Shown piece after piece: positions 1-7,673 of a stretch of 64,000 nucleotides of DNA. Position 1 is the first letter of the stretch; each line of letters opens with the position of its first letter. Below the pieces are notes generated by a model, which saw only the letters and a program-made list of their open reading frames with translations, was not told the DNA's origin and did not search any database. The stretch is from Kribbella amoyensis (GTDB lineage Bacteria; Actinomycetota; Actinomycetes; Propionibacteriales; Kribbellaceae), in contig NZ_VIVK01000001.1 of NCBI RefSeq assembly GCF_007828865.1, positions 5,146,001 through 5,210,000 of the forward strand, in the 5' to 3' direction. The position numbers and the translations under genes were made by a program.

Positions 1-1344
1 CAGCTCAGCTTCGACGATGTCGAGGGCGGGCCGGCCGCGGACGCCACGATGCTGCGCGCCCGCGCGATCGCGGACCTGGCCGACACCCTTGACGCCGAGC
101 TGGAGAAGCAGGCCGGGACGGCGTTGCTGGCCGACGTGGAGCTGCCGCTGATCGACGTGATCGCCGGGATGGAGCGGGACGGCATCGCGGTCGACCGGGA
201 GTACCTGCAGCACCTCGAGGAGCGGTTCGCGACCGGGGTCCGGGAGGCGGCCACCTCGGCGTACGAAGTGATCGGCAAGGAGATCAACCTCGGCTCGCCG
301 AAGCAGCTGCAGGTGGTGCTGTTCGACGAGCTGCAGATGCCGAAGACCAAGCGCACCAAGACCGGGTACACGACCGACGCGGACTCGCTGCAGGCGTTGT
401 TCGAGAAGACCGAGCACCCGTTCCTGGCGTACCTGCTGGCGCACCGGGACGCGACCCGGCTGCGGCAGACGGTCGAGGGGCTGCTGAAGACGATCAGCCC
501 GAAGGACGCCCGGATCCACACCACGTTCAACCAGACGATCGCGGCGACCGGGCGGCTCAGCTCGACCGACCCGAACCTGCAGAACATCCCGATCCGGACC
601 GAGGAGGGCCGCCGGATCCGCGAGGCGTTCGTCGTCGGCGCCGGGTTCGAGGCGCTGATGTCGGCCGACTACAGCCAGATCGAGATGCGGATCATGGCGC
701 ACGTGTCGGAGGACGAGGGGCTGATCTCGGCGTTCAACTCCGGCGAGGACTTCCACTCGGTGACGGCCGCGCGGGTGTTCTCGGTCGAGGCCGCCGACGT
801 GACCCAGGAGCAGCGCGCCAAGATCAAGGCGATGAACTACGGCCTGGCGTACGGGCTGTCGGCGTACGGGCTGAGCCAGCAGCTGAAGATCGGCGTGGAC
901 GAGGCCAAGGGCCTGATGGACGAGTACTTCGAGCGCTTCGGCGGCGTCCGCGACTATCTGCGCAGCATCGTCGGCGACGCCAGCAAGAGCGGGTACACCG
1001 AGACCATCCTGGGCCGCCGGCGCTACCTGCCGGACCTGACCAGCGAGAACCGGCAGCGCCGCGAGATGGCCGAGCGGATGGCGCTGAACGCGCCGATCCA
1101 GGGGTCGGCCGCGGACGTCATCAAGATGGCGATGCTCAAGGTCGACGCGTCGCTGCGGACGTCCGGCCTGAAGTCGCGGATGCTGCTCCAGGTCCACGAC
1201 GAACTGGTCTTCGAGATCGCCCCGGGCGAGCGCGACGAGCTGGAGAAGCTGGTCCGCCACGACATGGGCGCAGCGGTCGAGATGGCCGTCCCGCTCGACG
1301 TCTCCGTCGGCGTCGGCCGCACCTGGCACGAGGCCGCGCACTGA
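1..1344 (+). CDS. polA: DNA polymerase I, C-terminal part (5' end outside window)
   Basis: The window opens inside this gene: the frame is open from base 1 and the visible 447 residues are the polymerase domain. It fills gaps in repair and replaces RNA primers on the lagging strand. The family A motifs are visible: motif A (DYSQIEMRIMAHVSED), motif B with the O-helix (KAMNYGLAYGLSAYGLSQQ) and motif C (QVHDELVFE). The metal-binding aspartates in A and C are intact, so this is an active polymerase. The 5'-nuclease and middle domains lie upstream and cannot be judged. The gene ends just before a strong hairpin shared with the convergent Nudix gene. Confidence 0.97.
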   Translation, partial: QLSFDDVEGGPAADATMLRARAIADLADTLDAELEKQAGTALLADVELPLIDVIAGMERDGIAVDREYLQHLEERFATGVREAATSAYEVIGKEINLGSPKQLQVVLFDELQMPKTKRTKTGYTTDADSLQALFEKTEHPFLAYLLAHRDATRLRQTVEGLLKTISPKDARIHTTFNQTIAATGRLSSTDPNLQNIPIRTEEGRRIREAFVVGAGFEALMSADYSQIEMRIMAHVSEDEGLISAFNSGEDFHSVTAARVFSVEAADVTQEQRAKIKAMNYGLAYGLSAYGLSQQLKIGVDEAKGLMDEYFERFGGVRDYLRSIVGDASKSGYTETILGRRRYLPDLTSENRQRREMAERMALNAPIQGSAADVIKMAMLKVDASLRTSGLKSRMLLQVHDELVFEIAPGERDELEKLVRHDMGAAVEMAVPLDVSVGVGRTWHEAAH

Positions 1345-1374
1345 CGAAGCACGGAGAGCACGACCTTCGGTCAC

Positions 1375-1407
1375 CCGGCTGAAGCGGCGGTGACCCGCTT
1401 CAGCCGG
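1375..1407. terminator. Bidirectional hairpin between polA and the Nudix gene
   Basis: A perfect 13-bp stem (CCGGCTGAAGCGG and its complement) closes a 7-base loop. It lies 31 bases after the polA stop and overlaps the last codons of the convergent Nudix gene. There is no T-tract, as is common in high-GC actinobacteria. Confidence 0.65.
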
Positions 1408-1876
1408 TGGTGGCGAAGACGGGCAGGAGGTCGTCGCGGCGGGCGTTGGCGATACAGCGCTCCTCGCGGTCGGTCAGGGCCGGGCGGTCGGTGAGCGGGT
1501 ACCAGCCGACCTCGAGGGACTCGTCGTCGTTCACGCGAGCTTCGCCGCCGAGCGGGTGCAGGCGGAAGCAGAGGTCGAGGTACTGGACCTGGTCGCCGTT
1601 CGGATAGGTGTGCGGAGGCAACGACTCGAAGCTGACCAGCCGGTCGACGGCGGCCTCGACTGCGGTCTCCTCGCGGATCTCGCGGACGATCGCGACCGCG
1701 GGCTCCTCACCTGGCTCGAGGATGCCGGCCGGAAGACTCCAGCGGCCGTCGTCGGCGCGCCGGACCAGCAGGATCCGCTCGGCGTCGTCGAGCACCACCG
1801 CGGTGATCCCCGGCAGCCAGAGCGGATCGTGACCGATCTTCTCCCGGAGCTGCAGGATGAACTTCGGAGTCGCCAT
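1400..1876 (-). CDS. Nudix hydrolase
   Basis: This 158-residue protein hydrolyses a nucleoside diphosphate linked to some other moiety; the substrate cannot be told from sequence. The Nudix box is complete in the pattern GX5EX7REUXEEXGU, seen as GILEPGEEPAVAIVREIREE (about residues 71-90), and supplies the Mg2+-binding glutamates. The N-terminal stretch (LREKIGHDPLWLPGITAVV) resembles the ADP-ribose/NADH pyrophosphatase-like group common in actinomycetes. It is convergent with polA and divergent from the solute-binding protein gene. A housecleaning phosphohydrolase role is inferred. Confidence 0.88.
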   Translation of the reverse strand: MATPKFILQLREKIGHDPLWLPGITAVVLDDAERILLVRRADDGRWSLPAGILEPGEEPAVAIVREIREETAVEAAVDRLVSFESLPPHTYPNGDQVQYLDLCFRLHPLGGEARVNDDESLEVGWYPLTDRPALTDREERCIANARRDDLLPVFATTG

Positions 1877-1980
1877 GCCCCGCAGCCTAGTGCTCCAGCC
1901 ACGCCGGGGTAGAGCCCTGGCCGAAGTCGGCGGTGCTGCGCCGAGCCCTTCCGCATCGAGCAGTTGTGTGCAATCCTCCC

Positions 1981-2014
1981 GGATTATCCGTAGATCCTAT
2001 CGGATATTGAATCC
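1981..2014. promoter_or_regulatory. Imperfect dyad upstream of the sugar importer operon
   Basis: Two nested inverted repeats occur here: TATCCG (1985-1990) with CGGATA (2001-2006), and GGATT (1981-1985) with AATCC (2010-2014). The dyad sits 26 bases before the start codon of the solute-binding protein gene and fits an operator for a sugar-responsive repressor. No regulator gene is adjacent, so the assignment is inferred. Confidence 0.45.
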
Positions 2015-2039
2015 GTACTCCCACGCCCAGGAGGTACGC

Positions 2040-3797
2040 ATGCAGCAGGAGAAAGGCCGGGGGCTGACGCGACGGCGGTTCGTCGCAGGAACATTGGGGG
2101 TGACCGCGGCGGCGGGCTCGGCGAGCCTGCTCAGCGGTTGTGGTCCCGGCGAGGCGGTCGGCGCGAGTCCGGACAGTCTCGCGGCTCCGCCGGTGACACC
2201 TGGACCGAAGACGAGCGGGATCCCGTACCCGGACGGATACGTCGGTCCGGTGGCCCGCAAGCTCGGGCCGATCGTCACCGAGCCGACGAAGTTCGTCGTC
2301 GTGGTACCGCAGGACCTGACCGTCGGCGACTGGTCGAAGAACAAGTTCACCGCATGGCTGGAGCAGCGGACCGGAATCACCATCGAGTTCCGCCAGGTGG
2401 CCGGCGCCGACGAGGACGTGACCATCAAGGTCAACGCGATGATCGCGGCCGGCGACATCCCGGACGCGTTCATGGGCGTGAAGTTCAGCCCTTCACAGCT
2501 CTACCTGTACGGCGCGCAGAACCTGTTCGTCGACCAGACGCAGTACACGGACAAGTACGCCCCGAACCTGCAGCAGATGTTCCACGACTACCCGCTGGCC
2601 AAGAAGTTGTCGACGTCCCCGGACGGTGGCGTGTACGTCTACCCGTCCTTCAACGACTGCTACCACTGCCGGGCCGGCAAGTCGCGGACCTGGATCAACG
2701 CCCGCTGGCTCCAGCAGGTCGGACTCGCGATGCCGAAGACCACCGACGAGTTCCGCGAGGTCCTTCGGGCGTTCAAGAAGGCCGACCCGGCCGGCCGCGG
2801 ACGGACCCTGCCGTTCGTCGGCTACAAGGAGGACGGCAGCAACCAGGTCACCGTCGACAAGTTCGTGATGAACGCGTTCCTCTACAACCCGGGCTCGCCC
2901 TGGCTGGTCGTCGACGGCGGCAAGGTCAAGACGTCGTACTCCCAGGAAGGCTGGCGCGAAGGCCTGAAGTACCTGAACAGCCTGTACGCCGAGGGCCTGC
3001 TGAACCGCGACGCGTTCAGCATGACCGCCGAGCAGCTGGAGCGCGCGGGGAACAACAAGGACGGACCCCTGCTCGGCGTGTTCCAGGGCAACTACTGGGG
3101 CAGCGCGATGGACGTCGACGTGGAGGACCCGACCGCGCGCTGGCACGACTACGAAGCCGTGCCGCCGCTGGAAGGCCCCGACGGTTTCCGGGTCGCCAAC
3201 TGGGATCACTACACCGGCTTCGATCCGCGGCTGGTGATCACCCGCAAGTGCCGGCGCCCGGATCTCCTGGTCCGCTGGGCCGACTTCCAGCTCGACCTCG
3301 AAGTGATGATGGCGGCGTACGCCGGTCCCGGCAGCTGGAGCTTCGCCAAGCGCGGTGACAAGGCGATCAGCGGCAAGCAGGCGCTGTTCGGGATCTCCGG
3401 GACCTGGGCGCCGGACAAGACCAAGGACACCTGGGCGCAGCGCAACCCGAACTACCGCTCCGGCGACTTCCGGCTGGCCGAGCGCGTCGACCCGGCCAAG
3501 CCGACGTTCGAGAAGCCGCTGTACGAGCAGACTCGGGATCGGTACTTCCCGTACGCCGTCGAGGTCGATCAGCAGTTCCCGCCGGTCGCGCTGGAGGGCG
3601 ACCAGGCCGCGCTGGACGCGTCGTTGCTGCTCGACCTGAGCGGTGAGGTGGTGCAGACGATGGCGCGTTTCGTGACCGGTAAGGCCGACCCGGCCGACGA
3701 CGGGCAGTGGAACGACTACCTCGGCCGGCTGGACAAGATCGGGCTGCGGCCGTACCTCGACATCCAGCAGGCCGCCTACGAGAGCTTCCAGGGGTGA
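2040..3797 (+). CDS. Extracellular solute-binding lipoprotein (LplA-like, carbohydrate ABC importer)
   Basis: This 585-residue binding protein would capture an oligosaccharide or sugar derivative outside the cell. The N-terminus has a twin-arginine-like motif (LTRRRF), a hydrophobic stretch and a lipobox ending LLSGC, so export followed by lipidation is expected. The start at 2040 is chosen because AGGAGGT (2029-2035) lies just upstream and the signal peptide begins there; an in-frame extension to 1857 has no such support. Length and the following permeases match the LplA/YtcQ group. It heads a three-gene operon, with the next start 4 bases after its stop. The ligand is unknown. Confidence 0.88.
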   Translation: MQQEKGRGLTRRRFVAGTLGVTAAAGSASLLSGCGPGEAVGASPDSLAAPPVTPGPKTSGIPYPDGYVGPVARKLGPIVTEPTKFVVVVPQDLTVGDWSKNKFTAWLEQRTGITIEFRQVAGADEDVTIKVNAMIAAGDIPDAFMGVKFSPSQLYLYGAQNLFVDQTQYTDKYAPNLQQMFHDYPLAKKLSTSPDGGVYVYPSFNDCYHCRAGKSRTWINARWLQQVGLAMPKTTDEFREVLRAFKKADPAGRGRTLPFVGYKEDGSNQVTVDKFVMNAFLYNPGSPWLVVDGGKVKTSYSQEGWREGLKYLNSLYAEGLLNRDAFSMTAEQLERAGNNKDGPLLGVFQGNYWGSAMDVDVEDPTARWHDYEAVPPLEGPDGFRVANWDHYTGFDPRLVITRKCRRPDLLVRWADFQLDLEVMMAAYAGPGSWSFAKRGDKAISGKQALFGISGTWAPDKTKDTWAQRNPNYRSGDFRLAERVDPAKPTFEKPLYEQTRDRYFPYAVEVDQQFPPVALEGDQAALDASLLLDLSGEVVQTMARFVTGKADPADDGQWNDYLGRLDKIGLRPYLDIQQAAYESFQG

Positions 3798-3801
3798 GCG
3801 C

Positions 3802-4740
3802 ATGACAACGACCCAGGCAGCACCGGAGCGCGAGTCCGACGACTACCTGCCGGCCGCGGTCAAGGAGACGCGGGCCGACCGGATCGTGCTGGTCTGCAAC
3901 TACACCGCGCTCGGTCTCTTCTCGCTCGCGGTCCTGTATCCGTTGGTGTACGTGCTGAGCGCGGCCTTCAGCGAACCGAAGAACGTCCAGTCCGGTGAGG
4001 TCTGGTTGTGGCCGGTCGGGTTGAGCCTGGAGTCGTTCCGGTCGATCTTCGACTACGACGGCATCGTCCGGGGCTTCGGCAACTCGGTGGTCTACGCGAT
4101 CGGCGGCGCGCTGCTGGCGACCGCGCTGACGCTGCTCGCGGCGTACCCGCTGTCCCGGCGGGACCTGCCCGGCAAGGGCCTGATCCTCGGGCTGTTCCTG
4201 TTCACGATGATGTTCAACGGCGGGCTGATCCCGAACTACCTGGTGGTCGACCGGACCGGCCTGCTGGACACCCGGTGGGCGATGATCCTGCCGACCGCGA
4301 TGGCGGTCTGGAACGTGATCATCACCCGGACCTACTTCCAGACCACGATCCCCGAGGACCTGGCCGAGGCGGCCCGGATGGACGGCTGCAACGATCTCGG
4401 CTTCTTCTGGCGGGTCGTCCTGCCGCTGAGCAAACCGATCATCGCGGTGAACCTGCTCTTCTACGCGGTCGCGCAGTGGAACTCGTGGTTCAACGCGCTG
4501 ATCTACCTGACCAGCGAGCACCTGTTCCCACTCCAGCTGGTACTCCGCCAGATCCTTGTCCAGAGCAACGTCGACCCGTCCCAGGTCCGTGACGTCGCCG
4601 AGCTGGTCCGGATGAAGGAACTCCAGGAGCAGCTGAAGTTCTCGCTGATCGTGATCGCCACCATCCCACCCCTGCTGATCTACCCCTTCGTGCAGAAGCA
4701 CTTCGTCAAGGGGGCCATGGTCGGCTCGCTGAAGGGCTGA
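3802..4740 (+). CDS. ABC sugar transporter permease (LplC/MalG type)
   Basis: This 312-residue inner-membrane permease has about six membrane segments. The cytoplasmic EAA loop, which contacts the ATPase, reads EDLAEAARMDGCNDLGFFWRVVLPLSKP without any change at the EAA and G positions. The N-terminal part (YPLVYVLSAAFSEP) and the extended periplasmic loop place it with the LplC branch of MalG-like permeases. It lies 4 bases after the binding protein and 4 bases before the second permease, so the three are co-translated. No ATPase gene follows; actinobacteria often use a shared MsiK-type ATPase encoded elsewhere. Confidence 0.9.
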   Translation: MTTTQAAPERESDDYLPAAVKETRADRIVLVCNYTALGLFSLAVLYPLVYVLSAAFSEPKNVQSGEVWLWPVGLSLESFRSIFDYDGIVRGFGNSVVYAIGGALLATALTLLAAYPLSRRDLPGKGLILGLFLFTMMFNGGLIPNYLVVDRTGLLDTRWAMILPTAMAVWNVIITRTYFQTTIPEDLAEAARMDGCNDLGFFWRVVLPLSKPIIAVNLLFYAVAQWNSWFNALIYLTSEHLFPLQLVLRQILVQSNVDPSQVRDVAELVRMKELQEQLKFSLIVIATIPPLLIYPFVQKHFVKGAMVGSLKG

Positions 4741-4744
4741 CGCC

Positions 4745-5722
4745 ATGGCCACCGAAATGCTCGAGCGGGCCCCGGCGGCGACCACCGCGCCCCGCCCGGT
4801 TCGCAAGCACACGCTCGGTCTGCGCGCCCGGATGCGCAAGCACTGGCAGCTGTACCTGATGCTCGCGTTGCCGCTGGTCTGGCTGGCGATCTTCGCGTAC
4901 TGGCCGATGTACGGCGCGATCATCGCGTTCAAGGACTACAACGTCATCGACGGGATCCTCGGCAGCCGCTGGGTCGGGCTGAAGCACTTCGAGCGGTTCG
5001 TCGAGTCGTACCAGTTCTGGCGGCTGATCAAGAACACCCTGGTCCTGCACGGGTACGAGCTGCTGGTCACCTTCCCGCTGCCGATCATCCTCGCGCTCGG
5101 GCTGAACCTGGCCCGGCGGCGCTGGTACCGGCGGTCGGTGCAGATGATCACGTACGCGCCGCACTTCATCTCGACCGTGGTCGTGGTCGGGCTGATCGTC
5201 GTCCTGGTCGACCCGAACACCGGCGTGCTGAACCAGTTCCTCGGCCTGTTCGGGGTCGGCCCGATCGAGGTGCTGAGCAACCCGGACTGGTTCCGGCACC
5301 TGTACGTCTGGTCGGCGGCCTGGCAGACGATGGGCTTCTCCGCGATCATCTATCTGGCCGCGCTGACCAGCGTGTCGCCGGAGCAGCACGAGGCCGCGAT
5401 CGTCGACGGCGCGTCGCGGTTGCGCCGGGTCTGGCACGTCGACCTGCCGGCGATCCGGCCGGTCGCGGTGATCCTGCTGATCCTCAACATCGGTTCGATC
5501 ATGTCGGTCGGCTTCGAGAAGGTGCTGCTGCTGCAGAACCCGCTGAACCTGCAGACGTCCGAGGTGATCGACACCTACGTCTACAAGCTCGGCTTCGTGT
5601 CCCAGATCCCGCAGTTCAGCTACGCGGCCGCGATCGGCCTGTTCCGCTCGCTGGTGGGCCTGGTCCTGCTGGTCGTCGCCAACACGCTGGCTCGCCGCTT
5701 CGCCAAGTCCAGCCTCTGGTGA
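4745..5722 (+). CDS. ABC sugar transporter permease (LplB/MalF type)
   Basis: This 325-residue partner permease has a basic N-terminal tail, then a membrane segment (MLALPLVWLAIFAYWPMYGA) followed by the IAFKDYN motif typical of LplB proteins. The EAA loop is EQHEAAIVDGASRLRRVWHVDLP. Together with the preceding permease it would form the transmembrane channel. It is the last gene of the operon and is followed by a strong hairpin. No glycoside hydrolase or regulator is linked, so the substrate cannot be inferred from neighbours. Confidence 0.9.
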   Translation: MATEMLERAPAATTAPRPVRKHTLGLRARMRKHWQLYLMLALPLVWLAIFAYWPMYGAIIAFKDYNVIDGILGSRWVGLKHFERFVESYQFWRLIKNTLVLHGYELLVTFPLPIILALGLNLARRRWYRRSVQMITYAPHFISTVVVVGLIVVLVDPNTGVLNQFLGLFGVGPIEVLSNPDWFRHLYVWSAAWQTMGFSAIIYLAALTSVSPEQHEAAIVDGASRLRRVWHVDLPAIRPVAVILLILNIGSIMSVGFEKVLLLQNPLNLQTSEVIDTYVYKLGFVSQIPQFSYAAAIGLFRSLVGLVLLVVANTLARRFAKSSLW

Positions 5723-5738
5723 GTGCATCGCGGCTCCA

Positions 5739-5770
5739 GGTGCCCCGCCCGGTGGTTCGGGCGGGGCACC
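5739..5770. terminator. Bidirectional hairpin after the sugar importer operon
   Basis: A perfect 12-bp stem (GGTGCCCCGCCC with its complement) closes an 8-base loop. It fills the gap between the convergent permease and NlpC/P60 genes and would stop transcription from both sides. Confidence 0.75.
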
Positions 5771-5780
5771 GAGGCGTGCG

Positions 5781-6698
5781 TCAGCCGTCGGTGGAGACGC
5801 CGAGGATGCGGTAGACCTCCACAAGCCTGCTGGTCCAGTAACTACTGCTGATGTCGTGCGTGTCGATCCCGGCCTCGGGGCTGAGGGCGTCGTACTGGGT
5901 GTTGTTGCCCGCGTAGAAGCCGACATGGGTGATGTCGCGGCCGTTGGCGGCGGTTCGTTCGTAGAAGAACAGGTCACCGACCTTCGCGTCCGCCCGCGGA
6001 ACCCGCTTCGCGTACACCTTCGCGGGAGACGTGTGCGTCCTTGCCCAGTCGTAGATCTCTTCGGCGGTACGGACGGTGCCGAGGTTGAAGTCGTTGAAGA
6101 GCGGAATCGCGTTGTACGAAGTCAGCGTCAGCCCGGAACAGTCGTAGAAGTCCGGTCCCAGTCCGCCGAGCCGGTAGCCCTTGGCCTCCCGGCTGAGGGC
6201 GATGTTGTAAGCGATCCTGCTCCAGTTGAAGATGTTGCGGGACTCGGTGCAGGAGGTGCCCTGGTCGGTCGTTCCGTTCTGGACCTTCACCTTCAGATGG
6301 TTGAGATCCGCCATGTTGCCGGGGTTCCAGTCCGCCTTCAGGCCGACCTCGCTGTGGCCGTTGCCGCCCCGGAGGACGAAGAAGGTGTCCCCACTGGGGA
6401 ACGTCATCGGTGCCACGGTGCCGTCTCCGTCGACCGCCTGGATACGGATCACCGGGGAGATGTTGGTCGCGGTGCCGGTGTCTTCAAGGCGCCAGCGGAT
6501 CGTCACCCGGTTCGGGCCGAGCCAGTCGACCTGGACGAAGGCGCTGGCGCCCGGACACTCGACCGTCAGCGTTCCGCTCGGGTTGGCCAATCCGTCGGCG
6601 TACGCCGGGGGCGAGGCGACCATGACGGCGCCGGCGACCGCGGTGGCGAAGGCCAGGGCCAAGGTCGTGATACTGCGTCTGGCACGTTTCCATTGCAT
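5781..6698 (-). CDS. Secreted NlpC/P60-family cell-wall peptidase
   Basis: This 305-residue protein has a Sec signal peptide (hydrophobic core up to about residue 34, ending PAYADG). About 140 residues of beta-rich sequence of unknown type follow, then a C-terminal NlpC/P60 domain. The catalytic cysteine is C187 in YDCSG and the catalytic histidine is H258 in ITHVGFY. The family cuts peptide bonds in peptidoglycan stems or cell-wall-like amides. It is the second gene of a two-gene operon with the peptidoglycan-binding/transglycosylase-like gene at 6745-7440, 46 bases upstream. The pair may be controlled by the divergent SARP regulator. The N-terminal region is unassigned and may bind the wall. 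Confidence 0.82.
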   Translation of the reverse strand: MQWKRARRSITTLALAFATAVAGAVMVASPPAYADGLANPSGTLTVECPGASAFVQVDWLGPNRVTIRWRLEDTGTATNISPVIRIQAVDGDGTVAPMTFPSGDTFFVLRGGNGHSEVGLKADWNPGNMADLNHLKVKVQNGTTDQGTSCTESRNIFNWSRIAYNIALSREAKGYRLGGLGPDFYDCSGLTLTSYNAIPLFNDFNLGTVRTAEEIYDWARTHTSPAKVYAKRVPRADAKVGDLFFYERTAANGRDITHVGFYAGNNTQYDALSPEAGIDTHDISSSYWTSRLVEVYRILGVSTDG

Positions 6699-6744
6699 GA
6701 TGCGGTTCCTTTCGGGCGGGTTCCCTGCGGGTACAGCTGGACGG

Positions 6745-7440
6745 TCAGGCGTCGCGGCAGGTCCACGGCTGCCAGCCGCGCGCGCGGTACAGGTCGTAGG
6801 CGGCGTGGATGTTGTCGGCCGAGCTCAGGGCCCGGTCGATCTTCTCGCCGGTGTCGCGTCCCGGCAGGAACTCCTGGAGAGTTCCGCCGGTGTTGAACTG
6901 GAAAACGCCGACGTCCTTGGTCCCGTTGGTGTTCAGGCCGACGGCAATCGGGTTGAGCCCGGACTCACAGCGGGCGACCCGCACCGCCTTGTTCGCGATC
7001 GAGGCCGGGAAGACGGCGCGAATCTGTCTCTCGACGGTCGCGTCACAGGCGACGGCCAGCCCCTCGTCGGGGTCGGCGAGCTTGGCCCGGGTCACCGGTC
7101 CGACCACGCCGACGAGGTCCAGCCGGTTCCGGCCCTGGAAGGCGAAGACCCGCATCCGGGTCGCCGTCCCGAACACGCCGTCGACGGCCAGAACGTTGCC
7201 ACAGTTGAGACCCAGCTCGTTGAGTCGCCGTTGCAACCGCTCGACGCAGCTCCCGGACTCGCCGTACTCCAGCACCACATCGCACAAGGTGACGGCGCTC
7301 GTCCCGGCTTCGGCCGCGGCCGCCGGACTTGGGGGGATCGCGCCGATCGCCACCAGTACGGCGCACAGCAACGCCGCCGCTTTCGCTCGAAACCGGAGGT
7401 CAGCCGACCGCGACAACCCCACTGTCACTTCCGTACCCAT
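6745..7440 (-). CDS. Secreted peptidoglycan-binding and lytic transglycosylase-like protein
   Basis: This 231-residue secreted protein has a signal peptide ending near PAAAA. A peptidoglycan-binding domain follows at about residues 55-115, with the repeat pattern LQRRLNELG, VDGVFGTAT and GPVTRAKL. The C-terminal SLT-like domain has the signature CESGLNP, whose glutamate is the expected general acid, and then VGVFQFN. The ATG at 7440 is preferred to the GTG at 7443 because AAGGAG (upstream on the minus strand) is 5 bases from the ATG and abuts the GTG. It leads the operon with the NlpC/P60 gene, giving a glycan-strand cutter and a peptide cutter together. Cysteines at several positions suggest extracytoplasmic disulfides. 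Confidence 0.82.
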   Translation of the reverse strand: MGTEVTVGLSRSADLRFRAKAAALLCAVLVAIGAIPPSPAAAAEAGTSAVTLCDVVLEYGESGSCVERLQRRLNELGLNCGNVLAVDGVFGTATRMRVFAFQGRNRLDLVGVVGPVTRAKLADPDEGLAVACDATVERQIRAVFPASIANKAVRVARCESGLNPIAVGLNTNGTKDVGVFQFNTGGTLQEFLPGRDTGEKIDRALSSADNIHAAYDLYRARGWQPWTCRDA

Positions 7441-7529
7441 CACGTCTCCTTCGACCTCGGACGGTGCGCGCCCGCTGTGCGGGCAACTCGGTGTCGACGT
7501 TAGGGATCGCTGCTGGCGCCGTACTGGCA

Positions 7530-7558
7530 GTACTCCGCCAGTACTCCTCCGGTACTCC
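7530..7558. promoter_or_regulatory. Three GTACTCC heptamers at 11-bp spacing (candidate SARP operator)
   Basis: GTACTCC occurs exactly at 7530, 7541 and 7552, and a partial copy (GTACTGG) starts at 7521. SARP proteins are known to bind heptameric direct repeats with an 11-bp period, that is, on one face of the helix. The array lies between the SARP gene and the divergent wall-hydrolase operon. An inverted repeat TACTGGC/GCCAGTA is superimposed at 7522-7543. Confidence 0.68.
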
Positions 7559-7590
7559 CACCACCCCCAAACCTGGCGCGCCTTCGGGGG

Positions 7591-7618
7591 TTCCAGCCGT
7601 CGCGGGCGTCGCTACGAT
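7591..7618 (+). promoter_or_regulatory. Candidate promoter of the XRE-SARP regulator
   Basis: TTCCAG (7591-7596) and TACGAT (7613-7618) are separated by 16 bases and lie about 55 bases before the regulator's start. The -10 match is fair and the -35 weak, so the call rests mainly on position. Confidence 0.35.
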
Positions 7619-7673
7619 GGACGGGCACCACGAAATCGCAGATCGACCGTCTGTCCGCCCCGGGTAGGTGCGA

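Noticed and set aside
1857..2039. Upstream extension of the solute-binding protein
   Set aside because: The signal peptide and a strong ribosome binding site begin at 2040; the extension overlaps the divergent Nudix gene.
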